This document shows positions 46,491 to 54,969 of a stretch of 64,000 nucleotides of DNA, in pieces (within the stretch, counting starts at the first letter, position 1; each line of letters starts with the position of its first letter). A model generated the notes under the pieces. The model did no database searches and was not told the DNA's origin. It saw nothing but the letters and a program-made list of their open reading frames with translations. Origin of the DNA: Lysobacterales bacterium (GTDB lineage Bacteria > Pseudomonadota > Gammaproteobacteria > Xanthomonadales > SZUA-5); assembly GCA_022844135.1 (NCBI GenBank), contig JALHMG010000018.1:25816-89815 (forward strand), read 5' to 3'. Both the position numbers and the translations under genes were made by a program.

Positions 46491-47465
46491 TTACAGCTCG
46501 TCGATGGATACCTGTTTCGCCGGCAATGTGGCCAGAAACGCGATGGCGCGGGCGACAGTGTTTGCCGGGTCTTCCTCGTGTGGGATGTGGCCCAAGCCTG
46601 GGAAAATCGTCAGCTCGCTGCCTTTGATATCGGCATGAAAACGCTCGGCGTTTTGTGGCGGGATCAAGCGATCTTTGCTGCCCCACAGGATCAGCGTGGG
46701 GACGCGAATATCGGGGATGCGCTCGCTCATCGCGCCATGCGCGGCGACGCCTTGCGCGAAGCGATCGATCAGCGCCTGGCGATTGCCCTCGCGCAGCGCC
46801 ATTGCATAGTACAAATCGATGATCCCGTCCATCACCTTGTCAGGATCGCCGTAGGTGTCGCGCACGCTGTTAGCAACGATGAAACGCGGCAGCAGATTGC
46901 GCACGATCGGCGCCATGTTGGGATCGAGCGCCAGGCGAAAGCCGAGCGGAATCGACTCGGGCACGAACGGATAACCCGCCGCGTCGATCAAGATCAATGC
47001 GCCGACGCGTTCGGGCGCCAGAACCGCCGCCAGCCATGCCACCTCGCCGCCGAATGAGTTCCCCACCCACACGGCGCGAGCGACACCCAAGCGGTCCAGC
47101 ACGCGATTGATATGCGGCACATAACTGGTCGCTGCGTAATCGCCGCTTGGATTAGGGCCGGTCAGTCCAAAGCCCGGCAAATCCACCCGAATCACTCGCC
47201 GAGTCGGTGCCAACGCCGCCACCCATCCATCCCAGGTGTGCAAACTCGCGCTGGTACCGTGCAGCAGCAAGATGGGCATCGGGTCATCGCGCACGCCCTC
47301 ATCGCGAAGGTGCACCTGCATACCGTCAACATCGATGAACTGCGACGGCGGCGGCGCGAACTCAGCCTTGAGCGACGCGACGCTGCGATCTGGCGCATAA
47401 CCCAGGCCAACGCCGACAGCAGCGCTGGTCAGCAGAACGGCAATGGCGACAAGCAATCGGCGCAT
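46491..47465 (-). CDS. Alpha/beta hydrolase, envelope-anchored
   Basis: This is a 324-residue alpha/beta-fold hydrolase. The N-terminal hydrophobic segment (MRRLLVAIAVLLTSAAVGVG) is a signal or anchor, so the enzyme likely faces the periplasm. The oxyanion HGTSAS (about residue 68), nucleophile elbow GNSFGGE (Ser near residue 137), acid in WGSKDRLIP (about 262) and catalytic His in GLGHIPHEE (about 290) form a complete triad. The substrate is unknown; related proteins cleave esters or C-C bonds. It converges on the Mrp operon. Confidence 0.88.
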   Translation of the reverse strand: MRRLLVAIAVLLTSAAVGVGLGYAPDRSVASLKAEFAPPPSQFIDVDGMQVHLRDEGVRDDPMPILLLHGTSASLHTWDGWVAALAPTRRVIRVDLPGFGLTGPNPSGDYAATSYVPHINRVLDRLGVARAVWVGNSFGGEVAWLAAVLAPERVGALILIDAAGYPFVPESIPLGFRLALDPNMAPIVRNLLPRFIVANSVRDTYGDPDKVMDGIIDLYYAMALREGNRQALIDRFAQGVAAHGAMSERIPDIRVPTLILWGSKDRLIPPQNAERFHADIKGSELTIFPGLGHIPHEEDPANTVARAIAFLATLPAKQVSIDEL

Positions 47466-47688
47466 ACATCCTCGTCAGTCGCGGCGCGACTTTGGTGGCA
47501 GTTGCGTGGATTGTGGCAGGAAGATGCAAGAGCCGGCGCTCTGGCGGAGTTTTGCCGTCTTGGAAACGTCTGCGCGAGTCGCGTGTTCCGCGTGGATCCG
47601 GGAAAAAGGGGATTTTCCGGCGGAAATGCTCATGCGGGTTGATGTGCGACGCAGCAGATTGGCGACCCCGACATTTCCCCACAAACCG

Positions 47689-48354
47689 ATGACGCAAAAG
47701 GACAGAACACAGCTGTACGTTTGGACCGGTGCGCTGGGTATCGCCGCGACCGCCGTCTTCTTGACCAAGACTTTTGCGCCGCTACCATTTAAGGCCCATG
47801 TTTTTCTGTGCATGGCATTCGGCCCAATGGTCGCCGCAGGTGCGCCTGGCATGGCGCGGTATCTGAAGCGTGGCGCAGAAAGTTTGCTGATCGACACTGC
47901 CGGGCGCTTTGCTGTTATCGCCGGTTCCTTCCATTTGGCCATGACGTGTGTGCAGACAACGACACTGATCCTGATGCGCGAACGCATCGCGGCAGCGGAC
48001 GAAATCGCACGGCCGGCATTGCGACAGATCCTCGATGGTGTCTTCACTGTGCAGCTTGGGCTGTGTTTCTGCTGGGACCTGTTCATCGCGCTGGCGACAC
48101 TGATGTTCAGCATCGCCATGATTCGGCGTGGTGGACGTCTGGCGGCGTTGGGTGGGATGGGCGTGTTGCTCGGCACGCTGTTTCTCGGCATGAAGCTCTG
48201 GACCTATCCAATCCCGCCGGCGGAAGCCGGACTTTTCGACCTTGGACCAGGGCTGGGCGCGTGGTATCTGCTGTTTGCGTCGGCCATTTTGGCGACGGCG
48301 CGAGAAGTGGCGGCTATCGAAACTGCGCAACTGGGCGACAACGCGCGGCTCTGA
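47689..48354 (+). CDS. Multi-pass membrane protein of unknown function
   Basis: This 221-residue protein has about six hydrophobic segments (for example YVWTGALGIAATAVFLTK, AVIAGSFHLAMTCVQTTTL, LDGVFTVQLGLCFCWDLFIA, GLFDLGPGLGAWYLLFASAI). Its architecture resembles DUF4386-like small integral membrane proteins, but I am not certain. The ATG at 47689 was chosen because hydrophobic, family-like sequence begins soon after; the frame is open to 47443 but that part is polar and overlaps the divergent hydrolase's start. No ribosome-binding site is evident. Confidence 0.65.
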   Translation: MTQKDRTQLYVWTGALGIAATAVFLTKTFAPLPFKAHVFLCMAFGPMVAAGAPGMARYLKRGAESLLIDTAGRFAVIAGSFHLAMTCVQTTTLILMRERIAAADEIARPALRQILDGVFTVQLGLCFCWDLFIALATLMFSIAMIRRGGRLAALGGMGVLLGTLFLGMKLWTYPIPPAEAGLFDLGPGLGAWYLLFASAILATAREVAAIETAQLGDNARL

Positions 48355-48427
48355 TCCACGGCCCGTTCCGACCACCATCGCCTCATTCCGCGCGCTACAC
48401 TGCGCGCGACACACCGAGGAGATGAAA

Positions 48428-48691
48428 ATGCACTCACGTTTTTGGATCGGTTTGTTGGCCAGTTCGCCCGCGTGGGCGCAAGCCGATTCCGCACAAGCAT
48501 GGCGCGCTGTCTTCGGCGGGCTGTGGTTCTTTGGCGTACTGATTGCGGCCGCGGTCTACCTGTTGGTCCTGCGCCTGCGGGATCAGAAGGCAGGGCTGAG
48601 CAAAGAGGAAGTGCAGGCACGCGCGCAAAAGCGCTTACCGATTGCCATCGGGGCCCTCGTTGCTGCACTAGTGCCTTTGCTGTTGCAGTAA
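48428..48691 (+). CDS. Small exported membrane protein
   Basis: This is an 87-residue protein with a signal-like start (MHSRFWIGLLASSPAWAQ), a transmembrane helix (LWFFGVLIAAAVYLLVLRL), a basic/Gln segment and a second hydrophobic helix at the end (IAIGALVAALVPLLL). GAGGAG six bases before the ATG at 48428 decides the start over the ATG at 48422. It follows the multi-pass protein gene by 73 bases on the same strand and may be co-transcribed. Function unknown. Confidence 0.65.
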   Translation: MHSRFWIGLLASSPAWAQADSAQAWRAVFGGLWFFGVLIAAAVYLLVLRLRDQKAGLSKEEVQARAQKRLPIAIGALVAALVPLLLQ

Positions 48692-48716
48692 TCGGGTGAC
48701 ACGAGAGCGATGCCTC

Positions 48717-49202
48717 TCAGCGCACATACGACCACGACACCATCCGGCCATCGCGATAGGGCATAACACCGTGGAAGGCGCGTGGGTCGTTGTCGAACAC
48801 CAATGGCAGGAATTGGCGATCGCCCTCCCACATGGGCAAGTCCATCATGCGGTCGAGTTCGATCCATTCGAGCGGACCTTCTTCGTTGCGCGCAGGCGGA
48901 GTTCCTTCGAAGGCATCGATCAGGAAAATAAAACCCAGCCAATCTTCGCCGTTCTTTCCAAAGCCCGGCCACGAAATCGTGCCGCGCAATTGCAGCGACG
49001 TGCACTCGATTTGCGCTTCCTCGAGGATTTCGCGGCGCATGCCCGAAAGCACATCTTCATCGGCCTCGAGTTTGCCGCCCAGGCCATTGTATTTGCCCAG
49101 GTGCTCATCGTCCGCGCGCGCGTTGCGATGCACGAGCAGAACACGCTGCCGGTCTGGCGATAGCACATAACCGAGGGTGCCGATGATGGGTTGGTAGGGC
49201 AT
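48717..49202 (-). CDS. Nudix hydrolase (MutT-like)
   Basis: This 161-residue Nudix hydrolase has the box GGKLEADEDVLSGMRREILEEAQIE (written here in short: G-x5-E at about residue 45 with REILEE), placed after the strand VLLVHRNAR. Family members hydrolyse nucleoside diphosphate-linked compounds; the YxLSP and KYNGLGGK segments resemble 8-oxo-dGTP diphosphatases of the MutT/MTH1 type. The ATG at 49202 is preferred to upstream codons to 49301 because the beta-strand GTLGYVL begins near it. Conversion to a specific substrate is not supported. Confidence 0.85.
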   Translation of the reverse strand: MPYQPIIGTLGYVLSPDRQRVLLVHRNARADDEHLGKYNGLGGKLEADEDVLSGMRREILEEAQIECTSLQLRGTISWPGFGKNGEDWLGFIFLIDAFEGTPPARNEEGPLEWIELDRMMDLPMWEGDRQFLPLVFDNDPRAFHGVMPYRDGRMVSWSYVR

Positions 49203-49337
49203 GGCGGGTAAGCGGATGGTGAGGCGAGCGATGCTAACCCGATGACCGGTGAGGATCGTTGGTGGTCGTGACCCAGGGCGTTGCGCTGGGCTGGTATGCA
49301 ATGCCCGGTTGTGGCATTTGGCCAGTCGGCGGCGCGG

Positions 49338-50210
49338 TCACGCCCCGCCCGGCAATACCCGCCCGGTGCGAGCCAGGTACCAATCGGCGATCAGGGCATT
49401 AGACAACGATACGCGCGGCGGCAGTTTGAGCTCGCCGTGCGCGATAGCACTCTGCATTTCCTCGGGGGATAGCCACATCGCGTGCTGCAATTCCTCGCCG
49501 ATGTTTAACGCCGGCGACGACGTGGTCGCCATGAAGCCCAGCATCAGGCTCGATGGAAATGGCCAGGGCTGCGAGGAGTGGTAATCGCATTGATCGACAC
49601 GCACGCCGGCTTCTTCGAACACTTCGCGGCGCACCGCGTCTTCCAGGCTTTCGCCCGGTTCGACAAAGCCCGCGAGCACCGAATAGCGTTTGTCGGGCCA
49701 GTTGGCCTGGCGTCCCAGCAGACAGCGGCCATCGTGTTCCACGAGTGTGATGATGGCCGGATCGACGCGCGGGAACTGCAGCGTGCCGCACGCCTCGCAG
49801 CGGCGCCGATGGCCGCCATGAAGTATGGTGGTTGGCTGCCCGCAGACGCCGCAGAAACGGTGCTTCTCATGCCAATGCATCAGCGCGCGCGCATACGCGG
49901 CGATGCCGGCATCGCGCTCATCGAGATTGCGCGCAGCGAGGCGCAAATCGACCCACTCCGAATCGCCGAGCGCCGCATCGCGTATGCGATCGATGACGTC
50001 CACAACAACGGGTTGCGCATCGATGCTGCCAAGCCACAAGCGCAACGATGGCTCCACATCGGTCACCGAACCGGAGACCATTACCTCGCCCGAATTGCTC
50101 AGAAAGAAGCGTCGCGCCGATTCGAGCGGGAATTCCCCAGCGCCGGCGCGCTCGCGCCAGACTTCGTCGCGATCGATGGGCAGCGATGCGAACAGATGAC
50201 GACGGGTCAT
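49338..50210 (-). CDS. nudC: NAD+/NADH pyrophosphatase, decapping-type
   Basis: NudC hydrolyses NADH/NAD+ to NMN and AMP and removes NAD caps from RNA. The 290 residues hold a zinc ribbon (CGVCGQP ... CEACG, about residues 120-140), then the Nudix box (GFVEPGESLEDAVRREVFEE, about 182-204) and the NudC-specific SQPWPFPSSLM motif (about 215). These three together make the call firm. The start ATG overlaps the stop of the MOSC gene by four bases, so it sits in a PPK2-MOSC-nudC chain, which mixes nucleotide turnover genes. Confidence 0.94.
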   Translation of the reverse strand: MTRRHLFASLPIDRDEVWRERAGAGEFPLESARRFFLSNSGEVMVSGSVTDVEPSLRLWLGSIDAQPVVVDVIDRIRDAALGDSEWVDLRLAARNLDERDAGIAAYARALMHWHEKHRFCGVCGQPTTILHGGHRRRCEACGTLQFPRVDPAIITLVEHDGRCLLGRQANWPDKRYSVLAGFVEPGESLEDAVRREVFEEAGVRVDQCDYHSSQPWPFPSSLMLGFMATTSSPALNIGEELQHAMWLSPEEMQSAIAHGELKLPPRVSLSNALIADWYLARTGRVLPGGA

Positions 50211-51007
50211 GCGAGCACTTCGATATTGTCGTGCACGCGAATCGTACCGTGCGTGATGGGGATCGCGTTCATGCCGAAGATCACGCCCTTGTCGACGGCG
50301 CGATAGCGCTTGAGCGTCACCAGTGGCTCGCCGTCGGGCTCACGCTCGGCGCGATCCGGATCGACGGTCGTGAACACGCAGCGCATGCAAGGCTTGACCA
50401 CCGCCAGTTCCACCTCGCCAATGCGTATGCGCCGCCAGTGGTCCTCGGCGTGCGCGCTGCTGTTCGCGATCAGCACGTTGGCGCGAAAGCGCCGCGCATC
50501 CATCGTGCGGCCGACGCGCTCGGACAGTTGCGCCACGGCCGACTCGGACAGCAGCAGAATCGGGTAGCCATCGGGAAACGCTACCTCGTCATGTTCGCTC
50601 ACTGCGTGGTTCGCGCTCACCGGCCGACGCATGGCGGCATCGGCGTATACCAGGCGCAGCGATTTGCCGCACAAATCACTGAACCAGGCCGCAGCCTTGT
50701 CGCCCGCATCGAGCGCCGATACCGTATCGGACCACACGGTAACCGTCACGCGCTCGGTCGATTCGGGAATCGGCACCGGCAATGGCGTCGCGCCTGGCGC
50801 GCTGACCAGAAGCTGGCGCCCATCCATTGCCGGTTCGATGCTCACCAACTTCGGCAACAAGCGACCCGTCACGAAGCGCATTTTCTCATCGACCAGCATC
50901 CATTGCCGATCGCCCATCAAGCCACGCGGTCCAACCTGGGCGGTGTCCAGCGGCACGCCCGCGCATGATTTGATCGGGTACATTGTCAGCGCCGCAACCT
51001 GCAACAT
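50207..51007 (-). CDS. MOSC domain protein (YcbX-like)
   Basis: This 266-residue protein has an N-terminal MOSC beta-barrel domain (LTMYPIKSCAGVPL, RGLMGDRQWMLVD) and a C-terminal MOSC domain with the probable molybdenum cofactor ligand Cys in KPCMRCVFTTVDP (about residue 205). YcbX-type proteins reduce N-hydroxylated base analogues; that activity is known for relatives and not shown here. The ATG at 51007 overlaps the PPK2 stop by one base (TGATG), and its own stop overlaps nudC's start. Longer frames to 51187 are shadow over the PPK2 gene. Confidence 0.9.
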   Translation of the reverse strand: MLQVAALTMYPIKSCAGVPLDTAQVGPRGLMGDRQWMLVDEKMRFVTGRLLPKLVSIEPAMDGRQLLVSAPGATPLPVPIPESTERVTVTVWSDTVSALDAGDKAAAWFSDLCGKSLRLVYADAAMRRPVSANHAVSEHDEVAFPDGYPILLLSESAVAQLSERVGRTMDARRFRANVLIANSSAHAEDHWRRIRIGEVELAVVKPCMRCVFTTVDPDRAEREPDGEPLVTLKRYRAVDKGVIFGMNAIPITHGTIRVHDNIEVLA

Positions 51008-51783
51008 CAGTAGTGCGCCTTCGCGACCGGGATACCCTTGGGAAAGCTCTCCTTTTTCGGCGCCCCTTTGAGCGCCGGCAATTGCAGCGGCTCCATCGCC
51101 ACTTCGTGGTCCGGCAGCGTATCGAGCAGGTGTCGCACCATGTTCAAACGCCCGCGCTTCTGGTCGTTCATATCGACCATCGTCCACGGCGCTTCCGGGA
51201 TATGCGTATGCGCCAGCATTTCATCGCGCGCCTTGGTGTATTCGCGGTATTTGTCGCGCGCGGCCAGATCGATGGGCGAAATCTTCCAGCGTTTGACCGG
51301 ATCGTCGGCACGCTCAACGAGCCGCTCCTCCTGCATCTTCTGATCGCAGCCGAACCAGTATTTGTAGAGCAGGATGCCGCTCTTGACCAGCATGCGCTCG
51401 AAGGCAGGGCAATCGACGAGAAACTGCTGGTACTCCTCCTCACTGCAAAAGCCCATCACGCGCTCTACGCCTGCGCGGTTGTACCAGCTGCGGTCGAATA
51501 GCGCGATCTCGCCAGCGGCGGGCAAGTGGGCCGCGTAGCGCTGGAAATACCATTGTGTGCGTTCACGCTCGGTGGGCTTGCTCAGCGCTACGACGTGGCA
51601 GGAACGCGGATTCAGGCAATCGGTAAACGCGTCGATTGCCCCGCCCTTCCCTGCGGTATCCCGCCCCTCGAACACCACAACGAGGCGCCTGCCGGTGTGC
51701 TGCAGCCAGCGGTGCATCGCATTCAATTCTTCCGCAAGTGGCTCCAGCAACTTGCGGTAGTCCTTACCCGACAGTTCGCCCAT
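51007..51783 (-). CDS. ppk2: Polyphosphate kinase 2
   Basis: This 258-residue kinase uses polyphosphate to phosphorylate nucleoside diphosphates or monophosphates. Its P-loop is EGRDTAGKGGAIDAF (about residue 38), followed by the lid and Walker B segments FDRSWYNRAGVERVMGF (about 95), and YKYWFGCDQKMQEERLVER. The single-domain length fits PPK2 class I, but the class cannot be decided by eye. GGGAG lies eight bases before the ATG at 51783, which rejects the longer frame to 51966. It leads the PPK2-MOSC-nudC transcription unit. Confidence 0.93.
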   Translation of the reverse strand: MGELSGKDYRKLLEPLAEELNAMHRWLQHTGRRLVVVFEGRDTAGKGGAIDAFTDCLNPRSCHVVALSKPTERERTQWYFQRYAAHLPAAGEIALFDRSWYNRAGVERVMGFCSEEEYQQFLVDCPAFERMLVKSGILLYKYWFGCDQKMQEERLVERADDPVKRWKISPIDLAARDKYREYTKARDEMLAHTHIPEAPWTMVDMNDQKRGRLNMVRHLLDTLPDHEVAMEPLQLPALKGAPKKESFPKGIPVAKAHY

Positions 51784-51880
51784 GATGCGCTCCCGTTTGC
51801 GATGAATAGATGCTCGCATGGGCGCGGGCAGAGGGCTACCTTGAGGCGGGGGTCGTCTTCGGGCAAGAACTCCGATGAGC

Positions 51881-51941
51881 GTTCGCACGAAGACACGAAG
51901 AGTTGAGTCTGATCTTTGTATCTTCGTGACTTCGTGTGAAC
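51881..51941. repeat. Dispersed CACGAAG inverted repeat, copy 2
   Basis: The arms 51881-51900 and 51922-51941 are inverted repeats matching at 18 of 20 positions (GTTCGCACGAAGACACGAAG against GTTCACACGAAGTCACGAAG), around a 21-base loop. It lies between PPK2 and the desaturase gene and is related to 23700-23786. It could form a long hairpin; no coding function is seen. Confidence 0.65.
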
Positions 51942-51962
51942 CAAAAACACCTGCAAGTGCAG

Positions 51963-53156
51963 TCATGCGCCTACGAGCTGATACCCCCGTATCCGCCGCG
52001 AGAACGCTTCCAACGCAGCGATACCGGATTTCTCGGCCTCATCGCACCACGCGCGCAGCGATTCGGCGAGCGCCTCGCCGTTGCGCCCGGAACGCTCCAG
52101 CGTGGCGGCGAGGCTGCGCTGGTATTCCATCACGCGCGCGAGTGCTGGTCGCTCGCGTACCCACGTCCGCATGCGTTCGCGCGAAGCCTCATCGAGCCAG
52201 CGGCCATCGTTCGCCAGCGCGCGCCGGAACTTGCCGCGCAGGCGTTCCATCTGTCCTTCAGCACGTTCGGCTTCGGCTTTCAGCGTCGGCATGATTACGC
52301 CGTGGAAATAGTCGCCCATCACCTTGAAGCGATGCGTGAGCAACGCGCGCACCGTGTCCATATCTGGAATCGAAACATTCGGTCGCTCCGATAACGCCGG
52401 CGCGACACGCAAGACTGTCGCCAGCTTGAAGAACGACAGCACGCGAATCGCCACCCAACCGATGTCGAATTCGTAACGACGCAGCGCGAACTTCGACGAG
52501 CTGGGATACGCGTGATGATTGTTGTGCAGCTCTTCCCCGCCGATGAAAAAAGCCCACGGCGTCAGGTTCGTTGAAGTGTCGCTGGTTTCAAAGTTGCGAT
52601 ATCCCCACCAATGGCCCAGGCCATTGACCACGCCAGCGGCGAGCACCGGAATCCACAGCATCTGGACCGCCCAGATTGCCAGACCGATCGCTCCAAACAG
52701 TGCAATGTTGATGAGGGCCATCAAGGTTGGACCAAGTGCCGGCAGCGGCGCATAAACGTTGCGCTCGATCCAGTCGTTCGGCGTGCCGGTGCCGTATTGC
52801 TCGATCAGCGCGCGGTCTTTGCAGGCCTGCTGGTAAAGCACCACACCGTGAAACAACACCTTCCCGATGCCATGAATTTGCGGGCTGTGGGGGTCCTCCT
52901 CGGTCTCGCACTTGGCGTGATGCTTGCGGTGGATTGCCACCCACTCCTTGGTCACCATGGCCGTCGTCAGCCAGGCCCAGAAGCGAAATACGTGCGCGAT
53001 CAGCGGGTGAAAATCTACGCCCCGATGCGACTGGCTACGATGCAGATACAGCGTGACCGCAAAAATCGTCAACTGCGTTACCAGCGCGAAGTACAACACC
53101 ACCAACCACAGCGGCGAACCCGTCAAGCCTTTTGCTGCGAACGACAGCCAATCCAT
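51963..53156 (-). CDS. Membrane fatty acid desaturase
   Basis: This 397-residue di-iron desaturase has about four membrane helices and the three histidine boxes of acyl-CoA/acyl-lipid delta-9 desaturases: LHRSQSH (about residue 39), HRKHH (about 76) and EELHNNHH (about 215). It should introduce a cis double bond into fatty acids and help adjust membrane fluidity. The final ~130 residues form a helical, charged extension (AEAERAEGQMERLRGKFRR and onward) not seen in the minimal enzyme. It is the last gene of a leftward block and lies beside a microsatellite at its start. Confidence 0.91.
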   Translation of the reverse strand: MDWLSFAAKGLTGSPLWLVVLYFALVTQLTIFAVTLYLHRSQSHRGVDFHPLIAHVFRFWAWLTTAMVTKEWVAIHRKHHAKCETEEDPHSPQIHGIGKVLFHGVVLYQQACKDRALIEQYGTGTPNDWIERNVYAPLPALGPTLMALINIALFGAIGLAIWAVQMLWIPVLAAGVVNGLGHWWGYRNFETSDTSTNLTPWAFFIGGEELHNNHHAYPSSSKFALRRYEFDIGWVAIRVLSFFKLATVLRVAPALSERPNVSIPDMDTVRALLTHRFKVMGDYFHGVIMPTLKAEAERAEGQMERLRGKFRRALANDGRWLDEASRERMRTWVRERPALARVMEYQRSLAATLERSGRNGEALAESLRAWCDEAEKSGIAALEAFSRRIRGYQLVGA

Positions 53157-53230
53157 AGCGAGCGATCCAATGAGCGAAAGCGCGGAGTATCTTCGGCGCG
53201 TGTTACGGGGTCTACGGTACGCATGGGTAT

Positions 53231-53300
53231 GGTTGTTGGTTGTTGGTTGTTGGTTGTTGGTTGTTGGTTGTTGGTTGTTGGTTGTTGGTTCTTGGTTCTT
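53231..53300 (+). repeat. Heptamer microsatellite
   Basis: Eight tandem GGTTGTT units followed by two GGTTCTT units occupy the 295-base gap between the divergent desaturase and M23 peptidase genes. Seven-base units change reading frame by one per unit, and the copy number could vary by slippage. The complementary heptamer also appears within the end of mrpA (near 43508-43525). Similar tracts are common in Xanthomonadaceae as I recall. The rest of the gap shows nothing recognisable. Confidence 0.9.
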
Positions 53301-53451
53301 GGTCGTCGATGGCTGCTGTTTCCCGCATCCGAGAACCTATAGCCACTGTTGCATGCGCACAACACTGTTGCTTTAACACCAATTTAAGTTTTGACGTCAT
53401 CCCTACAACTCGATATGGTTCGCGCCGTCTGAGAGCAGCCGGAAGCGACGC

Positions 53452-54927
53452 GTGATCTATCAATCCGACTGGCGCCATCGCCGATCTTCCTCTTCGCGCC
53501 AAGCGGTTCGTCGTCACTATCATCAACGCCCGGTTCACGCCAAATCGCTGTCGCGTTTCCGCAACGCTTTACTGGATGTCATCACCCGCGCCTTGCATTT
53601 CGGCGTGCGCAATCGCCGCACCACCATGCTGGGCGGATCGGCTCTGGCGGTAGTGCTGGTGGGCCTGGTTGTGCTGCCGGTTTTCGCCGGAGTGATGCGC
53701 CCGGATCCGATTGCCAAGCAGCTGAATATTCCTCTGCAGCTGCCGCCGGCAAGCGAGACGCTATCGACCATTCCGGCGCCAGTGTCGGCGTTGGAATCGG
53801 ATCTGTATTTGGGCAGCAACAGCGAAGACGGCTGGCAGGTCGTCACCGTCCGCCGCAACGAGACGCTGGGCAACATCTTTTCGCGCCTGGGTTTGTCCGC
53901 TACCACGATGCACCGTCTGCTCGAAGCGAGCGACAGCGTGCGCGCACTGACGCAAATCCACCCAGGCGATCAAATCGCTTTTCGCATCCCCAAAGATGGA
54001 GTACTGACCGCGCTGCAGTTCGATCGCAGCGAGTCTGAGCGGGTGCTGGTGGAAATCGACGGGCAAGACGTCAAAGAACGAACGATTGAGCGCGCACTGG
54101 AGCGCCGAACGCAATATGGCAGCGCGGTGATTTCGTCCTCGCTCTTCGCCGCAGGCGAAGCCGCTGGCATGTCGGACATTCAGGTGATGCGTCTGGCTGA
54201 GGTGTTCAACTACGATGTCGATTTTGCGCAAGACTTGCGCGAGGGCGACCGTTTCGCCGTGGTCTATGAGTCGATCTACCGCGATGGTGTCCGACTGCGC
54301 GATGGCGATGTACTTGCCGCCGTGTTCGTCAATCAGGGCAAGCGCTACGAAGCGTTCCGCTACACCGACAGCAGCGGCCGCAGCGACTTTTATCGCGCAG
54401 ATGGTCGCAGTCTGCGCAAAGCCTTCATCCGCACGCCGGTGGAGTTCACGAGAATTTCCTCGCGCTTCTCCTCCGCCCGCAAGCACCCCATTCTGGGTCG
54501 AATGCGCGCTCACCGCGGCGTCGACTATGCCGCACCCACGGGAACACCCGTGCGCGCAGCAGGCAACGGCACCGTGCGTTTCGTCGGCAACCAGAGCGGT
54601 TATGGCCGCACCATCGAGTTGCAGCATGGCAACCAGGTGACCACGCTGTATGGACATCTGTCGCGCTTCGCCAAAGGCCTGAACAAAGGCGATAAAGTGC
54701 AGCAGGGCGAGGTGATCGGCTATGTCGGCATGAGTGGTCTGGCCACCGGTCCGCACCTGCATTACGAGTTCCGAGTCGGCGGCGTGCATCGCGATCCGCT
54801 CAGCGTCGATCTGCCGGTATCCGAGCCGTTGACCGGCACCGAGCTGGCCGGGTTCCAAAAAGCGCGCGAGCAGTTCGCGACGGCGCTGGCGGTGGTCGAA
54901 GACCAATCGCTTGCAGTCGTGCGCTGA
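53452..54927 (+). CDS. M23 family peptidoglycan peptidase (MepM-like)
   Basis: This is a 491-residue inner-membrane-anchored endopeptidase. A basic N-terminal region (residues 1-57) precedes one membrane helix (about 60-80). An OapA/LysM-like region (VVTVRRNETLGNIFSRLGLS) recognises peptidoglycan, and the lysostaphin-type M23 domain holds HRGVDYAAPTGTPV, with zinc ligands H and D (about residue 362), and GPHLHYEFRV (about 440). It cuts stem-peptide crosslinks during cell-wall growth. The GTG at 53452 is supported by GGAAG upstream. anmK follows after 42 bases, pairing peptidoglycan remodelling with recycling. Confidence 0.92.
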   Translation: MIYQSDWRHRRSSSSRQAVRRHYHQRPVHAKSLSRFRNALLDVITRALHFGVRNRRTTMLGGSALAVVLVGLVVLPVFAGVMRPDPIAKQLNIPLQLPPASETLSTIPAPVSALESDLYLGSNSEDGWQVVTVRRNETLGNIFSRLGLSATTMHRLLEASDSVRALTQIHPGDQIAFRIPKDGVLTALQFDRSESERVLVEIDGQDVKERTIERALERRTQYGSAVISSSLFAAGEAAGMSDIQVMRLAEVFNYDVDFAQDLREGDRFAVVYESIYRDGVRLRDGDVLAAVFVNQGKRYEAFRYTDSSGRSDFYRADGRSLRKAFIRTPVEFTRISSRFSSARKHPILGRMRAHRGVDYAAPTGTPVRAAGNGTVRFVGNQSGYGRTIELQHGNQVTTLYGHLSRFAKGLNKGDKVQQGEVIGYVGMSGLATGPHLHYEFRVGGVHRDPLSVDLPVSEPLTGTELAGFQKAREQFATALAVVEDQSLAVVR

Positions 54928-54969
54928 CCTGAATCCCCGTCGTCCCTCAAAACGTTCGGGCCCGGCCTG

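Noticed and set aside
53053..53376. Frames with repeated Cys/Trp/Val/Gly hydrophobic heptads around 53.2 kb.
   Set aside because: They arise from the GGTTGTT microsatellite and have no ribosome-binding site or conserved flank.
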